Source: CAWJMD01 sp963845675
GTDB lineage: Bacteria; Actinomycetota; Actinomycetes; Actinomycetales; CAWJMD01
Direction of reading: 5' to 3'
NCBI GenBank assembly: GCA_963845675.1
Contig: CAWJSX010000005.1
Location: forward strand, 186,001 to 250,000
DNA length: 64,000 nt
The translations under genes were made by a program, and so were the position numbers. Shown piece after piece: positions 55,230-63,489 of this stretch; position 1 is the stretch's first letter, and every line of letters begins with the position of its first letter. The notes beneath the pieces are model-generated. The model worked only from the letters and a program-made list of their open reading frames with translations, did not search any database and had not been told where the DNA came from.

Positions 55230-55645
55230 GGCGTGCGATCGGCCAGGTTCTGCAGACGCACCTGTCCACGCGACACGAGACGCCCTGCGTCGTCCCGTGT
55301 CTCGACCACCCACACCTGCTGGCTGCGGCCCTGGTGCAGCGGCTCGGCGATGCTGGTCAGCTCGCCCTCGCTCACCGCGCGGTAGAAGTCCGTCTGGTTG
55401 CTGACGCCGACGACCTTGCCCCGCTCACCGAACCAGACGGCACCGCCCACGCTCGCCAGCGTCTCCACCACCGAGCAGTGCACCCCGCCGTGCACGATCC
55501 CGTACGGCTGGGCGAGGTGGGGCCCGGCCGTCCACGTGCCGACGACCCGCCCACCGGTGAGCTCGGTCATCTTCAGGCCGAGGTACTCGATGAAGGGGCT
55601 GGTCATCTCCTGCAGTGCGGACGACGTGTCGCTCATGGGGGTCAT
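55226..55645 (-). CDS. PaaI-type hotdog-fold thioesterase
   Basis: A 139-residue hotdog protein: FIEYLGLKMTELTGGRVVGTW, GIVHGGVHCSVVETLASVGG (the HGG catalytic loop of PaaI-type enzymes), FYRAVSEGELTS. It hydrolyses acyl-CoA esters of unknown chain. It lies 4 bases after the acyl-CoA dehydrogenase gene, which supports a role in lipid or acyl-CoA turnover. The ATG at 55645 or 55636 may be the start. Confidence 0.87.
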   Translation of the reverse strand: MTPMSDTSSALQEMTSPFIEYLGLKMTELTGGRVVGTWTAGPHLAQPYGIVHGGVHCSVVETLASVGGAVWFGERGKVVGVSNQTDFYRAVSEGELTSIAEPLHQGRSQQVWVVETRDDAGRLVSRGQVRLQNLADRTP

Positions 55646-55649
55646 CCCA

Positions 55650-57617
55650 TCACCTGGCGGGGGTCTGCGACAGCCTCCGCTCGGCAGCGGCGCCGGACAC
55701 GATCGTCGCTCCGAGCCACTCGTCCGGGATCCCGAAGCCGTCGACCAGGTCGCGCGCGAGCGGCCGCAGGGCGGCACACAGCCCGTTGACCGCTGCCGTG
55801 ACGGCCTTCGCACGGGACGGCGTGAGTCTCCCGTGCGTGAGGAACCAGCCCAGATCGGCCTCGATCGTCGAGAGGGCGTACAGGTCGGCCACCGTCCCCA
55901 GCAGCTGCCTCGCGGTGGCATCCTCGCACTTCTCGACGGCGGCGGCGATGGCCTCCATCAGCACCCGGTCGGTATGCACCGCAGCGGCCTTCAGCAAGTG
56001 GTCCTGGGCGTCGTTGAAGCCGTCGAAGGGGTTGGGGGCGGACGCCACTCGCCGCATCCGCCGCGCCAGGGAGTCGAGCACGTGCTGCTCCCGGTCGACG
56101 AAGAGACCCAGCTGGACAGCGCGGTCGCGCAGGTCACCCTCACCGGTGCGCCCCTGTGCGGCCGACAGCAGGCGCGCGGCCAGCGCCCTGGCCTGGGTGC
56201 GCTCCGCCACGAACCCCACCACCTGGCGGGCGACGAACCGCGCTGTGGCCACTGTGTCCATCGCCCCGAACGTGTCCCGGTATCCCGTCAGCAGCCCCTT
56301 GGCGACCAGCTGCGAGAGCACCGTGTTGTCGCCCTCGAAGGTCGTGAAGACGTCGGTGTCGGCCTTCAGCTGCGGGATCCGGTTCTCGGCGAGGTACCCG
56401 GCTCCGCCGCACGCCTCCCGCACCTCCTGGATCGTCCGCGTGGCGTGGCGGGTCGCGGCCACCTTGATGGCCGCGGCGCGCGACTCGAGCTCGCGCTGCG
56501 CGGTCTCGTCGACGACGTCGACACCGGTTGCGGGATCCGCGAGCAGGGACTGCACCTCGTGCAGAGACTCCACCAGGTCGTTCTGCGCGAGCTGGAGGGC
56601 GTAGGACGTCGCGAGCGCCGGCAGCAGGCGGCGCTGGTGTGTGCGGTAGTCGAGCAGGAAGACCTCCTCGTCGCTCCCCGGGGCCGTGAACTGACGCCGC
56701 GTCAGCGCGTACCGGATCCCGATCGCCAGCGCGGTCCGTGTGGCGGCGCCGGCGGCTCCCGCGATGCTGACGCGTCCGCGCACGAGACCTCCCAGCATGG
56801 TGAAGAACCGTCGTGAGTCGTTCTCGATCGGGCTGGAGTAGGCGCCGTCCGCGTCGAGCCGCCCGTACCGGTCGAGGAGGTTGGCGCGCGGTACCCGCAC
56901 GTGGTCGAACTCGAGGCGTCCGTTGTCCACGCCTCCGAGGCCGGCCTTCGCACCGCAGTCGCTGATGGTGACACCCGCTGCGGGAGACCCGTTCTCATCC
57001 CTGATCGGGACGAGGACCGCATGCACGCCGTGACCCGTCCCGCCGGAGACCAGCTGGGCGAACACGACGGCCATCAGACCGTCGCGCGCGGCCCCTCCGA
57101 TGTAGTCCTTGCGGGCCCCCAGGTGCGGTGTGTCGACCACGAGCTCGTCGGTGTCGGGGTCGTAGGTCGCTGTCGTGCCGAGCGACATCACGTCGCTGCC
57201 ATGGTCCGTCTCGGTCATGGCGAAACAACCCGGCAGATCGAGCGAGATGATCCGTGGCAGAAAGCGCTCGTGGTGGTAGGCCGTCCCGAGGTTGGCGACC
57301 GCGCCGCCGAAGAGCCCCCAGTGCACCCCGGCCTTGACGAGCAGCGAGAGGTCGCCGTGGGCGAGCATCTCGAACCACGTGACCGAGGCGCCGATGTCGT
57401 CCGTCCCGCCGTGCTCGGTGCGGAAGCCGGCCCGGGCGCGGCCTGTCGCGGCCAGCCGGCGCAGCTGGTCGGCGACCCGGCGGCGATGGTCGTCCCCGAC
57501 CAGCTCGGGGTCGGGCAGGAACGCTGCCGGGTCCAGCTCGGTACGGGCCGACTGCCGCACCTGCGCCCAGCGGCCGTCGAGCTCGTCACGAAGGGTCTCG
57601 CCCATGGTCGGTGTCAC
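55650..57617 (-). CDS. fadE5: Acyl-CoA dehydrogenase, FadE5 type
   Basis: A 655-residue flavin enzyme that oxidises acyl-CoA to enoyl-CoA. It is longer than standard acyl-CoA dehydrogenases and resembles acyl-CoA oxidases and the mycobacterial FadE5. Landmarks are FRTEHGGTDDIGAS, CFAMTETDHGSDVMSLGT, YIGGAARDGLMAVVFAQL, RRFFTMLGGLVRGRVSIA, VREACGGAGYLAENRIP and DVFTTFEGDNTVLSQLVAKG. The GTG at 57617 overlaps the tetR stop and has AGGAGG just upstream; the ATG at 57605 is an alternative. The clean frame contrasts with other genes here. Confidence 0.92.
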   Translation of the reverse strand: MTPTMGETLRDELDGRWAQVRQSARTELDPAAFLPDPELVGDDHRRRVADQLRRLAATGRARAGFRTEHGGTDDIGASVTWFEMLAHGDLSLLVKAGVHWGLFGGAVANLGTAYHHERFLPRIISLDLPGCFAMTETDHGSDVMSLGTTATYDPDTDELVVDTPHLGARKDYIGGAARDGLMAVVFAQLVSGGTGHGVHAVLVPIRDENGSPAAGVTISDCGAKAGLGGVDNGRLEFDHVRVPRANLLDRYGRLDADGAYSSPIENDSRRFFTMLGGLVRGRVSIAGAAGAATRTALAIGIRYALTRRQFTAPGSDEEVFLLDYRTHQRRLLPALATSYALQLAQNDLVESLHEVQSLLADPATGVDVVDETAQRELESRAAAIKVAATRHATRTIQEVREACGGAGYLAENRIPQLKADTDVFTTFEGDNTVLSQLVAKGLLTGYRDTFGAMDTVATARFVARQVVGFVAERTQARALAARLLSAAQGRTGEGDLRDRAVQLGLFVDREQHVLDSLARRMRRVASAPNPFDGFNDAQDHLLKAAAVHTDRVLMEAIAAAVEKCEDATARQLLGTVADLYALSTIEADLGWFLTHGRLTPSRAKAVTAAVNGLCAALRPLARDLVDGFGIPDEWLGATIVSGAAAERRLSQTPAR

Positions 57618-58273
57618 GTCGCCTCCTGGGGGCGGGGGGACGGCGGGGCCGACAGGCCCCGCCACGCAAGGTCGGTGAGATGTCGGACGAGGTCGGCGCG
57701 GGGAATGCGGTCGCGTGAGGCGATCCAGTGGTCGGCTGCGGCCCGCACCATGCCGACCAGACCGTGCCCCCACGCCGTCGCGACCTGCGTGGGATGGCCG
57801 TTCGCCACGAGCACGTCGGCGACCTGGGCACCGATCAGCGTGACCAGCCCCGTGTTCGGGTCGTCGACGACCGGCACGTCCAGCAGGGGACGGGTGACCA
57901 CGAACCGGTAGACCTCCGGGTCCGCCTCGACCAGGTTCAGGTACGCGTCGACGACCGCGGAGATCGCGGCGGGCGGCGAGGCCGTCAGCCCCGCGCCCCC
58001 CGAGGCCGCTGCGAGCGTCGCCTCGAGGTCGCGCCGGATGCGGGCGTGCACGGCGTCGGTGACGGCCAGGTACAGCTCGCTCTTGCCGCCGAAGTGGCGG
58101 TACAGGACCGTCTTCGACGTGCCCGCCTGGGCCGCGATCTCGTCCATGCCCACGGACGCGCCGTGCCGTCGGATCGCCCGTAGCGTGGCCTCGACGAGCT
58201 GTGTGCGGCGGCTCCTCCGGTGCGCGGCCCAGCGCGTGCTGCGCCCGTCCGTGCCCGTCCCGCTGGTGCTCAC
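57614..58273 (-). CDS. TetR-family repressor of the fatty-acid cluster
   Basis: A 219-residue TetR protein. The helix-turn-helix is RTQLVEATLRAIRRHGAS, then AAQAGTSKTVLYRHFGGKSELYLAV. The C-terminal ligand domain is helical and ends in WRGLSAPP. It is first in the fadE5 operon and divergent from fadA2. It probably binds the palindromic sequence at 58281-58307 and is released by an acyl-CoA or similar ligand; this is inference from position. Confidence 0.9.
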   Translation of the reverse strand: MSTSGTGTDGRSTRWAAHRRSRRTQLVEATLRAIRRHGASVGMDEIAAQAGTSKTVLYRHFGGKSELYLAVTDAVHARIRRDLEATLAAASGGAGLTASPPAAISAVVDAYLNLVEADPEVYRFVVTRPLLDVPVVDDPNTGLVTLIGAQVADVLVANGHPTQVATAWGHGLVGMVRAAADHWIASRDRIPRADLVRHLTDLAWRGLSAPPSPRPQEAT

Positions 58274-58280
58274 GGGAGCG

Positions 58281-58307
58281 ACAGTATCCGATACCCGCGG
58301 TACCTGT
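58281..58307. promoter_or_regulatory. Candidate TetR operator in the fadE5/fadA2 divergon
   Basis: GTATCCGATAC (58284-58294) is palindromic around one base; TACCCGCGGTA (58292-58302) is a second overlapping palindrome; the flanks ACAGTA and TACCTGT match each other inversely apart from one base. It lies 7 bases before the tetR start, inside the 77-base gap. Confidence 0.5.
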
Positions 58308-58350
58308 TAGCGTCGACGCCAGACACGACCGCTCTCCGAAGGAGTCACCG

Positions 58351-59667
58351 ATGGCGCGCAGCACCTCACGACAGTCCGTCCGCAGGGCCGCGATCCTGGG
58401 TGGGAACCGCGTCCCCTTCGCCCGGACGAACGGCGCCTACGCCAGGGCCTCGAACCAGGACATGCTCACCGCCACGATCGACGGGCTCGTGGCGCGCTTC
58501 GGGCTCGCGGGCGAGACGGTGGGCGAGGTCGCCGCCGGAGCGGTGGTCAAGCACAGCCGCGACTTCAACCTGGCCCGCGAGTCGGTCCTGGGGTCGCAGC
58601 TGTCGCCCTCCACCCCGGCCTACGACGTCCAGCAGGCCTGCGGGACCGGACTCGAGGCGGCTGTGCTGGTCGCCAACAAGATCGCTCTCGGACAGGTGGA
58701 GTCGGGTATCGCCGGCGGTGCGGACAGCGCCAGCGACGTCCCGATCGCGGTGAGCGAGGACCTGCGCAGGGTGCTCCTCGACCTGAACCGTGCGAAGACG
58801 CCGCAACAGCGGCTGAAGGCCCTGGCCGGACTGCGGCCGCAGCAGCTCGTGCCATCCATCCCGCGCAACGCCGAGCCGCGCACCGGCCTGTCGATGGGTG
58901 AGCACGCCGCGAGAACGGCCCTGGAGTGGGGCATCACGCGCGAGGCGCAGGACGAGCTCGCCGTCGCCAGCCACCAGAACCTCGCCGCCGCCTACGACCG
59001 TGGCTTCCTCGACGACCTGGTGACGGGGTACCTCGGCCTGAGCCGCGACCAGAACCTCCGCCCCGACACCTCGACGGAAGCGCTCGCTCGGCTCAAGCCC
59101 GTCTTCGGCACCGGGCCCGGCGCGACCATGACGGCGGGCAACTCGACGCCGCTGACGGACGGTGCCTCGGCGGTCCTGCTCGGCAGCGACGAGTGGGCGG
59201 CCGAGCGCGGGCTGCCCGTACTCGCCCACGTGGTCGACGCGCAGACGGCCGCGGTCGACTACGTGCACGGCGACGAGGGCCTGTTGATGGCTCCTGCCTA
59301 CGCCGTCCCCGCGATGCTGGAGCGGCAGGGCCTCACACTGCAGGACTTCGACTTCTACGAGATCCACGAGGCCTTCGCCTCGACGGTGCTCGCCACTCTC
59401 GCGGCCTGGGAGAGCGAGGAGTTCTGCCAGAAGCGGCTGGGCCTCGACGCACCGCTGGGGTCGATCGACCGCGGCCGACTGAACGTCACGGGGTCGTCCC
59501 TTGCCGCCGGCCACCCCTTCGCCGCCACCGGTGGCCGCATCGTCGCGACCCTCGCCAAGCTGCTGCACGAGAAGGGGTCCGGTCGGGGGCTCATCTCGAT
59601 CTGCGCCGCCGGGGGACAGGGCGTCGTGGCGATCCTCGAGGCCGCCCCGAAGGGTGGGTCCGCGTGA
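58351..59667 (+). CDS. fadA2: Acetyl-CoA acyltransferase (FadA2-type thiolase)
   Basis: A 438-residue thiolase: RVPFARTNGAYARASNQDML, AYDVQQACGTGLEAAVL (nucleophile Cys), MTAGNSTPLTDGAS, FDFYEIHEAFASTVLAT, LAAGHPFAATGGRIVATL (catalytic His) and ISICAAGGQGVVAIL (second Cys). It cleaves 3-ketoacyl-CoA in the last step of beta-oxidation. The sequence HEAFAS in place of NEAFA is as in the FadI group. The ATG at 58351 has GAAGGAG at good spacing. fabG4 starts inside its stop. Confidence 0.94.
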   Translation: MARSTSRQSVRRAAILGGNRVPFARTNGAYARASNQDMLTATIDGLVARFGLAGETVGEVAAGAVVKHSRDFNLARESVLGSQLSPSTPAYDVQQACGTGLEAAVLVANKIALGQVESGIAGGADSASDVPIAVSEDLRRVLLDLNRAKTPQQRLKALAGLRPQQLVPSIPRNAEPRTGLSMGEHAARTALEWGITREAQDELAVASHQNLAAAYDRGFLDDLVTGYLGLSRDQNLRPDTSTEALARLKPVFGTGPGATMTAGNSTPLTDGASAVLLGSDEWAAERGLPVLAHVVDAQTAAVDYVHGDEGLLMAPAYAVPAMLERQGLTLQDFDFYEIHEAFASTVLATLAAWESEEFCQKRLGLDAPLGSIDRGRLNVTGSSLAAGHPFAATGGRIVATLAKLLHEKGSGRGLISICAAGGQGVVAILEAAPKGGSA

Positions 59668-61070
59668 GCCCCAAGGCGGTCCGCCCGCCGGTGGGCCGGC
59701 GTGAGGCCCCGACCGACCGCTACAGCGCCTTCGTCGGGTCGGGGGTCGGCGCCGCGCTCGCGACCCGTCTCGGGCTGCCGAAGCCGGTGGCGCTCCGCCG
59801 ATGGGCCCCCGGCGACGAGCTGCTGGACGGCCCGGCGCTGTTGGCTGCGGTCGGCTCGACGACATCCACTGTGCTGCCGAGGTTGTCGAACCTGCTCGTG
59901 AAGCGCGGGGTCTCAGTGCTCGACGCAGTACCGGACTCGCCCACGCGGCTCGCGGCGATCGTCGTCGACCTCTCCGCGGCTCGCGAGGTGAGCGACCTCG
60001 AGCAGCTGCGCGCAGCGCTCGCTCCGGCGCTCAAGGCCTTGGGCCGCAGCGGGCGCGTGCTCCTCGTCGGGACGGCTCCCGAGCGGCTCGACGACCCGGC
60101 GGCAGCCGCGACGCAGCACGCCGCTGAGGGCGTGGTGCGCAGCCTGGCCAAGGAGCTCCGGGGCGGCGCCACGGCCAACCTGGTCTACCTGTCGGACTCC
60201 GACGCCCCGCTGGACTCCGCCCTCGAGTTCCTCCTCTCCGGACGGTCCGCCTACGTCGACGCCCAGGTGATCCGCGTCGGCGTCGCGACGGACGGCACCG
60301 CTGGTGACGCCGACGCCGGCGTCGACCCCGACCGGCCGCTCGACGGTCGGGTCGCCGTGGTCACCGGTGCGGCCCGGGGCATCGGGGCCTCGATCGTCGA
60401 CGTGCTCGCGCGGGACGGCGCCACCGTGGTCGCCGTCGACGTGCCGGCAGCCGGTGAGCAGCTGGCCGCCGTCGCCAACCGGGTCGGCGGGACGGCGCTG
60501 CAGCTGGACGTGACCGCAACCGACGCGGGCGCCCGGATAGCCGACCACGTCGGCCGGTTCGGCGGACTCGACCTGATGGTGCACAACGCGGGCATCACCC
60601 GCGACAAGCTGCTGGTCAACACCGACGCCGCCCGCTGGGCAGCGGTGCTCCAGGTGAACCTGGCCGCGCAGCTGCGCATCGACGAGACGCTGCTCGCGCC
60701 TGCCGGCGTGGTCCGTGACGGCGGGCGGGTCGTCTCGGTCTCGTCTCTGAGCGGGATCGCCGGCAACCGGGGCCAGGTCAACTACGCGGCCAGCAAGTCG
60801 GGCGTGATCGGCATGGTGCGCGCCCAGGCGGCGCGACTCGCTCCCCGGGGGATCACGTACAACGCCGTCGCCCCGGGCTTCATCGAGACCGAGATGACCT
60901 CGCGGATGCCACTCGGCACACGCGAGCTCGGCCGTCGCATCAACAGCCTGAGCCAGGGCGGTCTGCCGGTGGACGTGGCGGAGACCATCGCGTGGTTCGG
61001 CTGGCCGGGCAGCGGGGGGATCAGCGGCCAGGTCGTGCGGGTGTGCGGTCAGAGCCTGCTAGGAGCCTGA
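59664..61070 (+). CDS. fabG4: 3-oxoacyl-ACP/CoA reductase, high-molecular-weight (FabG4 type)
   Basis: A 468-residue protein with an extra N-terminal flavodoxin-like domain (~1-205) and a C-terminal SDR domain (~230-465). The SDR part has VAVVTGAARGIGASIVDVLA, LMVHNAGITRDKLLVN, VSVSSLSGIAGNRGQVNYAASKSG (Ser-Tyr-Lys triad) and GFIETEMTSRMP. The mycobacterial FabG4 (Rv0242c) has the same two-domain form and reduces long 3-oxoacyl-CoA. The GTG at 59664 overlaps the fadA2 stop (GTGA). htdX follows after 1 base. Confidence 0.93.
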   Translation: MSPKAVRPPVGRREAPTDRYSAFVGSGVGAALATRLGLPKPVALRRWAPGDELLDGPALLAAVGSTTSTVLPRLSNLLVKRGVSVLDAVPDSPTRLAAIVVDLSAAREVSDLEQLRAALAPALKALGRSGRVLLVGTAPERLDDPAAAATQHAAEGVVRSLAKELRGGATANLVYLSDSDAPLDSALEFLLSGRSAYVDAQVIRVGVATDGTAGDADAGVDPDRPLDGRVAVVTGAARGIGASIVDVLARDGATVVAVDVPAAGEQLAAVANRVGGTALQLDVTATDAGARIADHVGRFGGLDLMVHNAGITRDKLLVNTDAARWAAVLQVNLAAQLRIDETLLAPAGVVRDGGRVVSVSSLSGIAGNRGQVNYAASKSGVIGMVRAQAARLAPRGITYNAVAPGFIETEMTSRMPLGTRELGRRINSLSQGGLPVDVAETIAWFGWPGSGGISGQVVRVCGQSLLGA

Positions 61071-61071
61071 G

Positions 61072-62031
61072 GTGGACGACAGCCGACGTCGCCACGTCGA
61101 GATGACCCAGGACCCCTCTCTCCCGCGGCTCTTCGCCCGCGCCGCGGCGACGGCTCGGGGTCGCTCCGGTGACCTTCCGGAGGCGGAGCTGGTGCGGCGT
61201 GGAGTTCGCGTCGACGTCGACTCCCTGTCGCGCTACTCCCAGGTGTGCGGGTACGACCTCTCCGGACGGCTGCCCAGCACCTACCTGCACGTGCTCACGT
61301 TCGGCCTGCAGATGGCGCTGATGACGGACCGCGCGTTCCCGCTGGCGCTGCCGGGCATGGTGCACCTGTCGAACGCCAACGTGCTGCGGCGCCCTGTGGA
61401 GGTCGGCGAGACCCTCGACCTGTCCGTGCACGCCGAGGCGCTGCGCCCCCACCACAAGGGCGCCCAGTTCGACCTGGTCGGTCGGGTCGACGTCCCGGCG
61501 GCGACCGGCGACGCGGAGACGGTGTGGACGGGACGCAGCACCTACCTCTCACCGGGGGCCCGGGCGCCGGCCACGGACTCTGCGGACCCCGGGGACGGGG
61601 ATGGGGGCGGCGACACCGGCGACACCGGCGTGGGCACCCTCGAGCCCGTGGGGGTCCCGTTCCTTCCTGCCGCCACCTGGCGGGTCGCAGCCGACACGGG
61701 TCGCCGGTACGCCGCCGTGAGCGGGGACGTGAACCCGATCCACCTGAACCCCTTGGCCGCCAAGGCGTTCGGCTTCCCACGAGCCATCGCCCACGGCATG
61801 TGGACCTACGCCCGGACACTCGCCTGGATCGGCGCCCGCGCGTCCGGACCGGGCACGTCCACGGTCGAGTTCTCGCGGCCGGTGGCTCTGCCGTCCACCG
61901 TCGACGTGCACAGCGCCCACCGCGACGACGCCTGGACGGTGGAGCTGCGGCCCGGTGGCAGCCGTCGCGGGGAGACGGGGCGCGACGGCCGGCCGCGGCG
62001 CCACCTGGTCGTCGTGGTCCGGCCCGGCTGA
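61072..62031 (+). CDS. htdX: MaoC-type 3-hydroxyacyl dehydratase (HtdX type)
   Basis: A 319-residue double-hotdog dehydratase. The N-terminal half has LPSTYLHVLTFGLQMALMTD; the C-terminal half carries the hydratase motif YAAVSGDVNPIHLNPLAAK and FPRAIAHGMWTYART. A loop around residues 165-190 is low in complexity (Gly/Asp). It interconverts 3-hydroxyacyl- and enoyl-thioesters. The GTG at 61072 has AGGAG upstream. Order fadA2-fabG4-htdX matches the mycobacterial Rv0243-Rv0242c-Rv0241c gene group. Confidence 0.9.
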   Translation: MDDSRRRHVEMTQDPSLPRLFARAAATARGRSGDLPEAELVRRGVRVDVDSLSRYSQVCGYDLSGRLPSTYLHVLTFGLQMALMTDRAFPLALPGMVHLSNANVLRRPVEVGETLDLSVHAEALRPHHKGAQFDLVGRVDVPAATGDAETVWTGRSTYLSPGARAPATDSADPGDGDGGGDTGDTGVGTLEPVGVPFLPAATWRVAADTGRRYAAVSGDVNPIHLNPLAAKAFGFPRAIAHGMWTYARTLAWIGARASGPGTSTVEFSRPVALPSTVDVHSAHRDDAWTVELRPGGSRRGETGRDGRPRRHLVVVVRPG

Positions 62032-62087
62032 GCCGGCCCTACCCAGCCGGCGCCCGGACTGTCGGTGACTCCTCCTACGCTTCCGGG

Positions 62088-62948
62088 ATGAGGCGGCTGG
62101 AGGCGACAGGGACCCACGACGTGGCGTGGTCGCTCGGCTTCCTCGCCGCGCACGCCGTGCCCGGACTCGAGACCTGGGACGGACTGACCTTCCGCCGGGC
62201 CGTGTCCGTCGACGGCCGGGCCGTCCACGTCGCGCTCTCCGCGGTCGAGGGCATGCTGGTCGTCCAGGGGGACGAGGCGGCAGACCAGGCGGTCCGCGAG
62301 CTGCTGGGCACGGACGACGACTCCGGGCCGGCCGAGCGCCACCTCCGGCCTGACCCGGTGATCGGCCCGCTGGTGGCCCGCCGTCCCGGAGTGCGACTGC
62401 CGGGCAGCCCGGACCACGCGGAGACGCTGGTCCGCACCGTGATCGGGCAGCAGGTCTCCGTCGCGGCCGCCGCCACCGTGACCGGGCGGGTGGTGCTCGC
62501 CCACGGCCGGCCCCTGGACGCGGCGCTCGCCGGCGGACCGACGCACGCCTTCCCGACGCCGTCCCGGCTCGCCACGGTCGACCCCGCCTCGCTGCCGATG
62601 CCCCGCGCTCGCGCACGGACGGTCGTCGCCGTGGCAGCCGCCCTCGCCGACGACCCCCGGCTGGTGCACGACGACGAGGCCCTGCTCGCCCTTCCCGGGG
62701 TCGGACCGTGGACGGTCTCGTACCTGCGCCTGCGCGCCCGACGCGACCCGGACGTCTTCCTCCCGACCGACCTCGCGGTGCGCCGTCAGCTCGAGCGGAT
62801 CGGGGCAGCGTCGACGCCGCCCGGGGTCGACGACCTCTCCGCAGGCTGGGCCCCGTTCCGCAGCACTGCGCTCGCCCACCTCTGGGCGGAGTACCTGGCG
62901 CGGCCCGCGACGCGGACACGGCGTGAACCGGCGGTGGTCGCACCGTGA
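62088..62948 (+). CDS. alkA: DNA-3-methyladenine glycosylase II (AlkA)
   Basis: A 286-residue DNA repair glycosylase: AlkA N-terminal part (TGTHDVAWSLGFLAAHAV), DHAETLVRTVIGQQVSVAAA, then the HhH-GPD motif ALLALPGVGPWTVSYLRLRA and catalytic Asp in DVFLPTDLAVRRQ. It removes alkylated purines. There is no Ada-type methyl-acceptor domain. The ATG at 62088 is on the same strand as ogt, whose GTG overlaps the stop. The frame is intact. Confidence 0.92.
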   Translation: MRRLEATGTHDVAWSLGFLAAHAVPGLETWDGLTFRRAVSVDGRAVHVALSAVEGMLVVQGDEAADQAVRELLGTDDDSGPAERHLRPDPVIGPLVARRPGVRLPGSPDHAETLVRTVIGQQVSVAAAATVTGRVVLAHGRPLDAALAGGPTHAFPTPSRLATVDPASLPMPRARARTVVAVAAALADDPRLVHDDEALLALPGVGPWTVSYLRLRARRDPDVFLPTDLAVRRQLERIGAASTPPGVDDLSAGWAPFRSTALAHLWAEYLARPATRTRREPAVVAP

Positions 62949-63433
62949 GCGCGTGGACACTCGTCGACTCACCCGTCGACCCCCTCCTGCTGACGACCGA
63001 CGGGCAGTCGCTGACGGCGCTGTGGTTCAGCCCCCACAAGGGGGTCGAGCGCAGCGAACCCGAGGACGCGCGGGACGACGACCATCCCGTGCTCGCACGC
63101 GCCCGGAGCCAGCTCGCCGAGTACTTCGCCGGGACGCGGCGGACGTTCGACCTGCCCCTCGCACCGCGTGGAACCGCCTTCCAGCAGGCGGTCTGGGCCC
63201 GGCTGCGCGACATCCCCTACGGCACGACACGGTCCTACGGGCAGATCGCCGCCGAGCTCGACCTGCCGCCGGGAGCCTCGCGTGCCGTGGGCCTGGCCAA
63301 CGGCGCCAACCCGCTGTCGATCGTGGTCCCGTGCCACCGCGTCGTCGGCGCAGACGGGTCCCTCACCGGGTTCGGCGGCGGGCTGGACCGCAAGCGGTTC
63401 CTTCTGGAGCTGGAGGCAGACCTGCTGTTCTGA
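62945..63433 (+). CDS. ogt: Methylated-DNA-protein-cysteine S-methyltransferase, second copy
   Basis: A 162-residue Ogt-type protein, closer to the standard length than the one at 13462: TAFQQAVWARLRDIPYGTTRSYGQIAAEL, LANGANPLSIVVPCHRVVGADG (active-site Cys) and LTGFGGGLDRKRFLLELE. The GTG at 62945 overlaps the alkA stop (GTGA), so alkA and ogt form one repair operon. It repairs O6-methylguanine. Ada-like regulation is not seen. Confidence 0.94.
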   Translation: MSAWTLVDSPVDPLLLTTDGQSLTALWFSPHKGVERSEPEDARDDDHPVLARARSQLAEYFAGTRRTFDLPLAPRGTAFQQAVWARLRDIPYGTTRSYGQIAAELDLPPGASRAVGLANGANPLSIVVPCHRVVGADGSLTGFGGGLDRKRFLLELEADLLF

Positions 63434-63489
63434 CCGCGGGCCGGACGGCGGGCGCCACCGTCGCCCCGCGCCTGGGATCATGGGATGAC

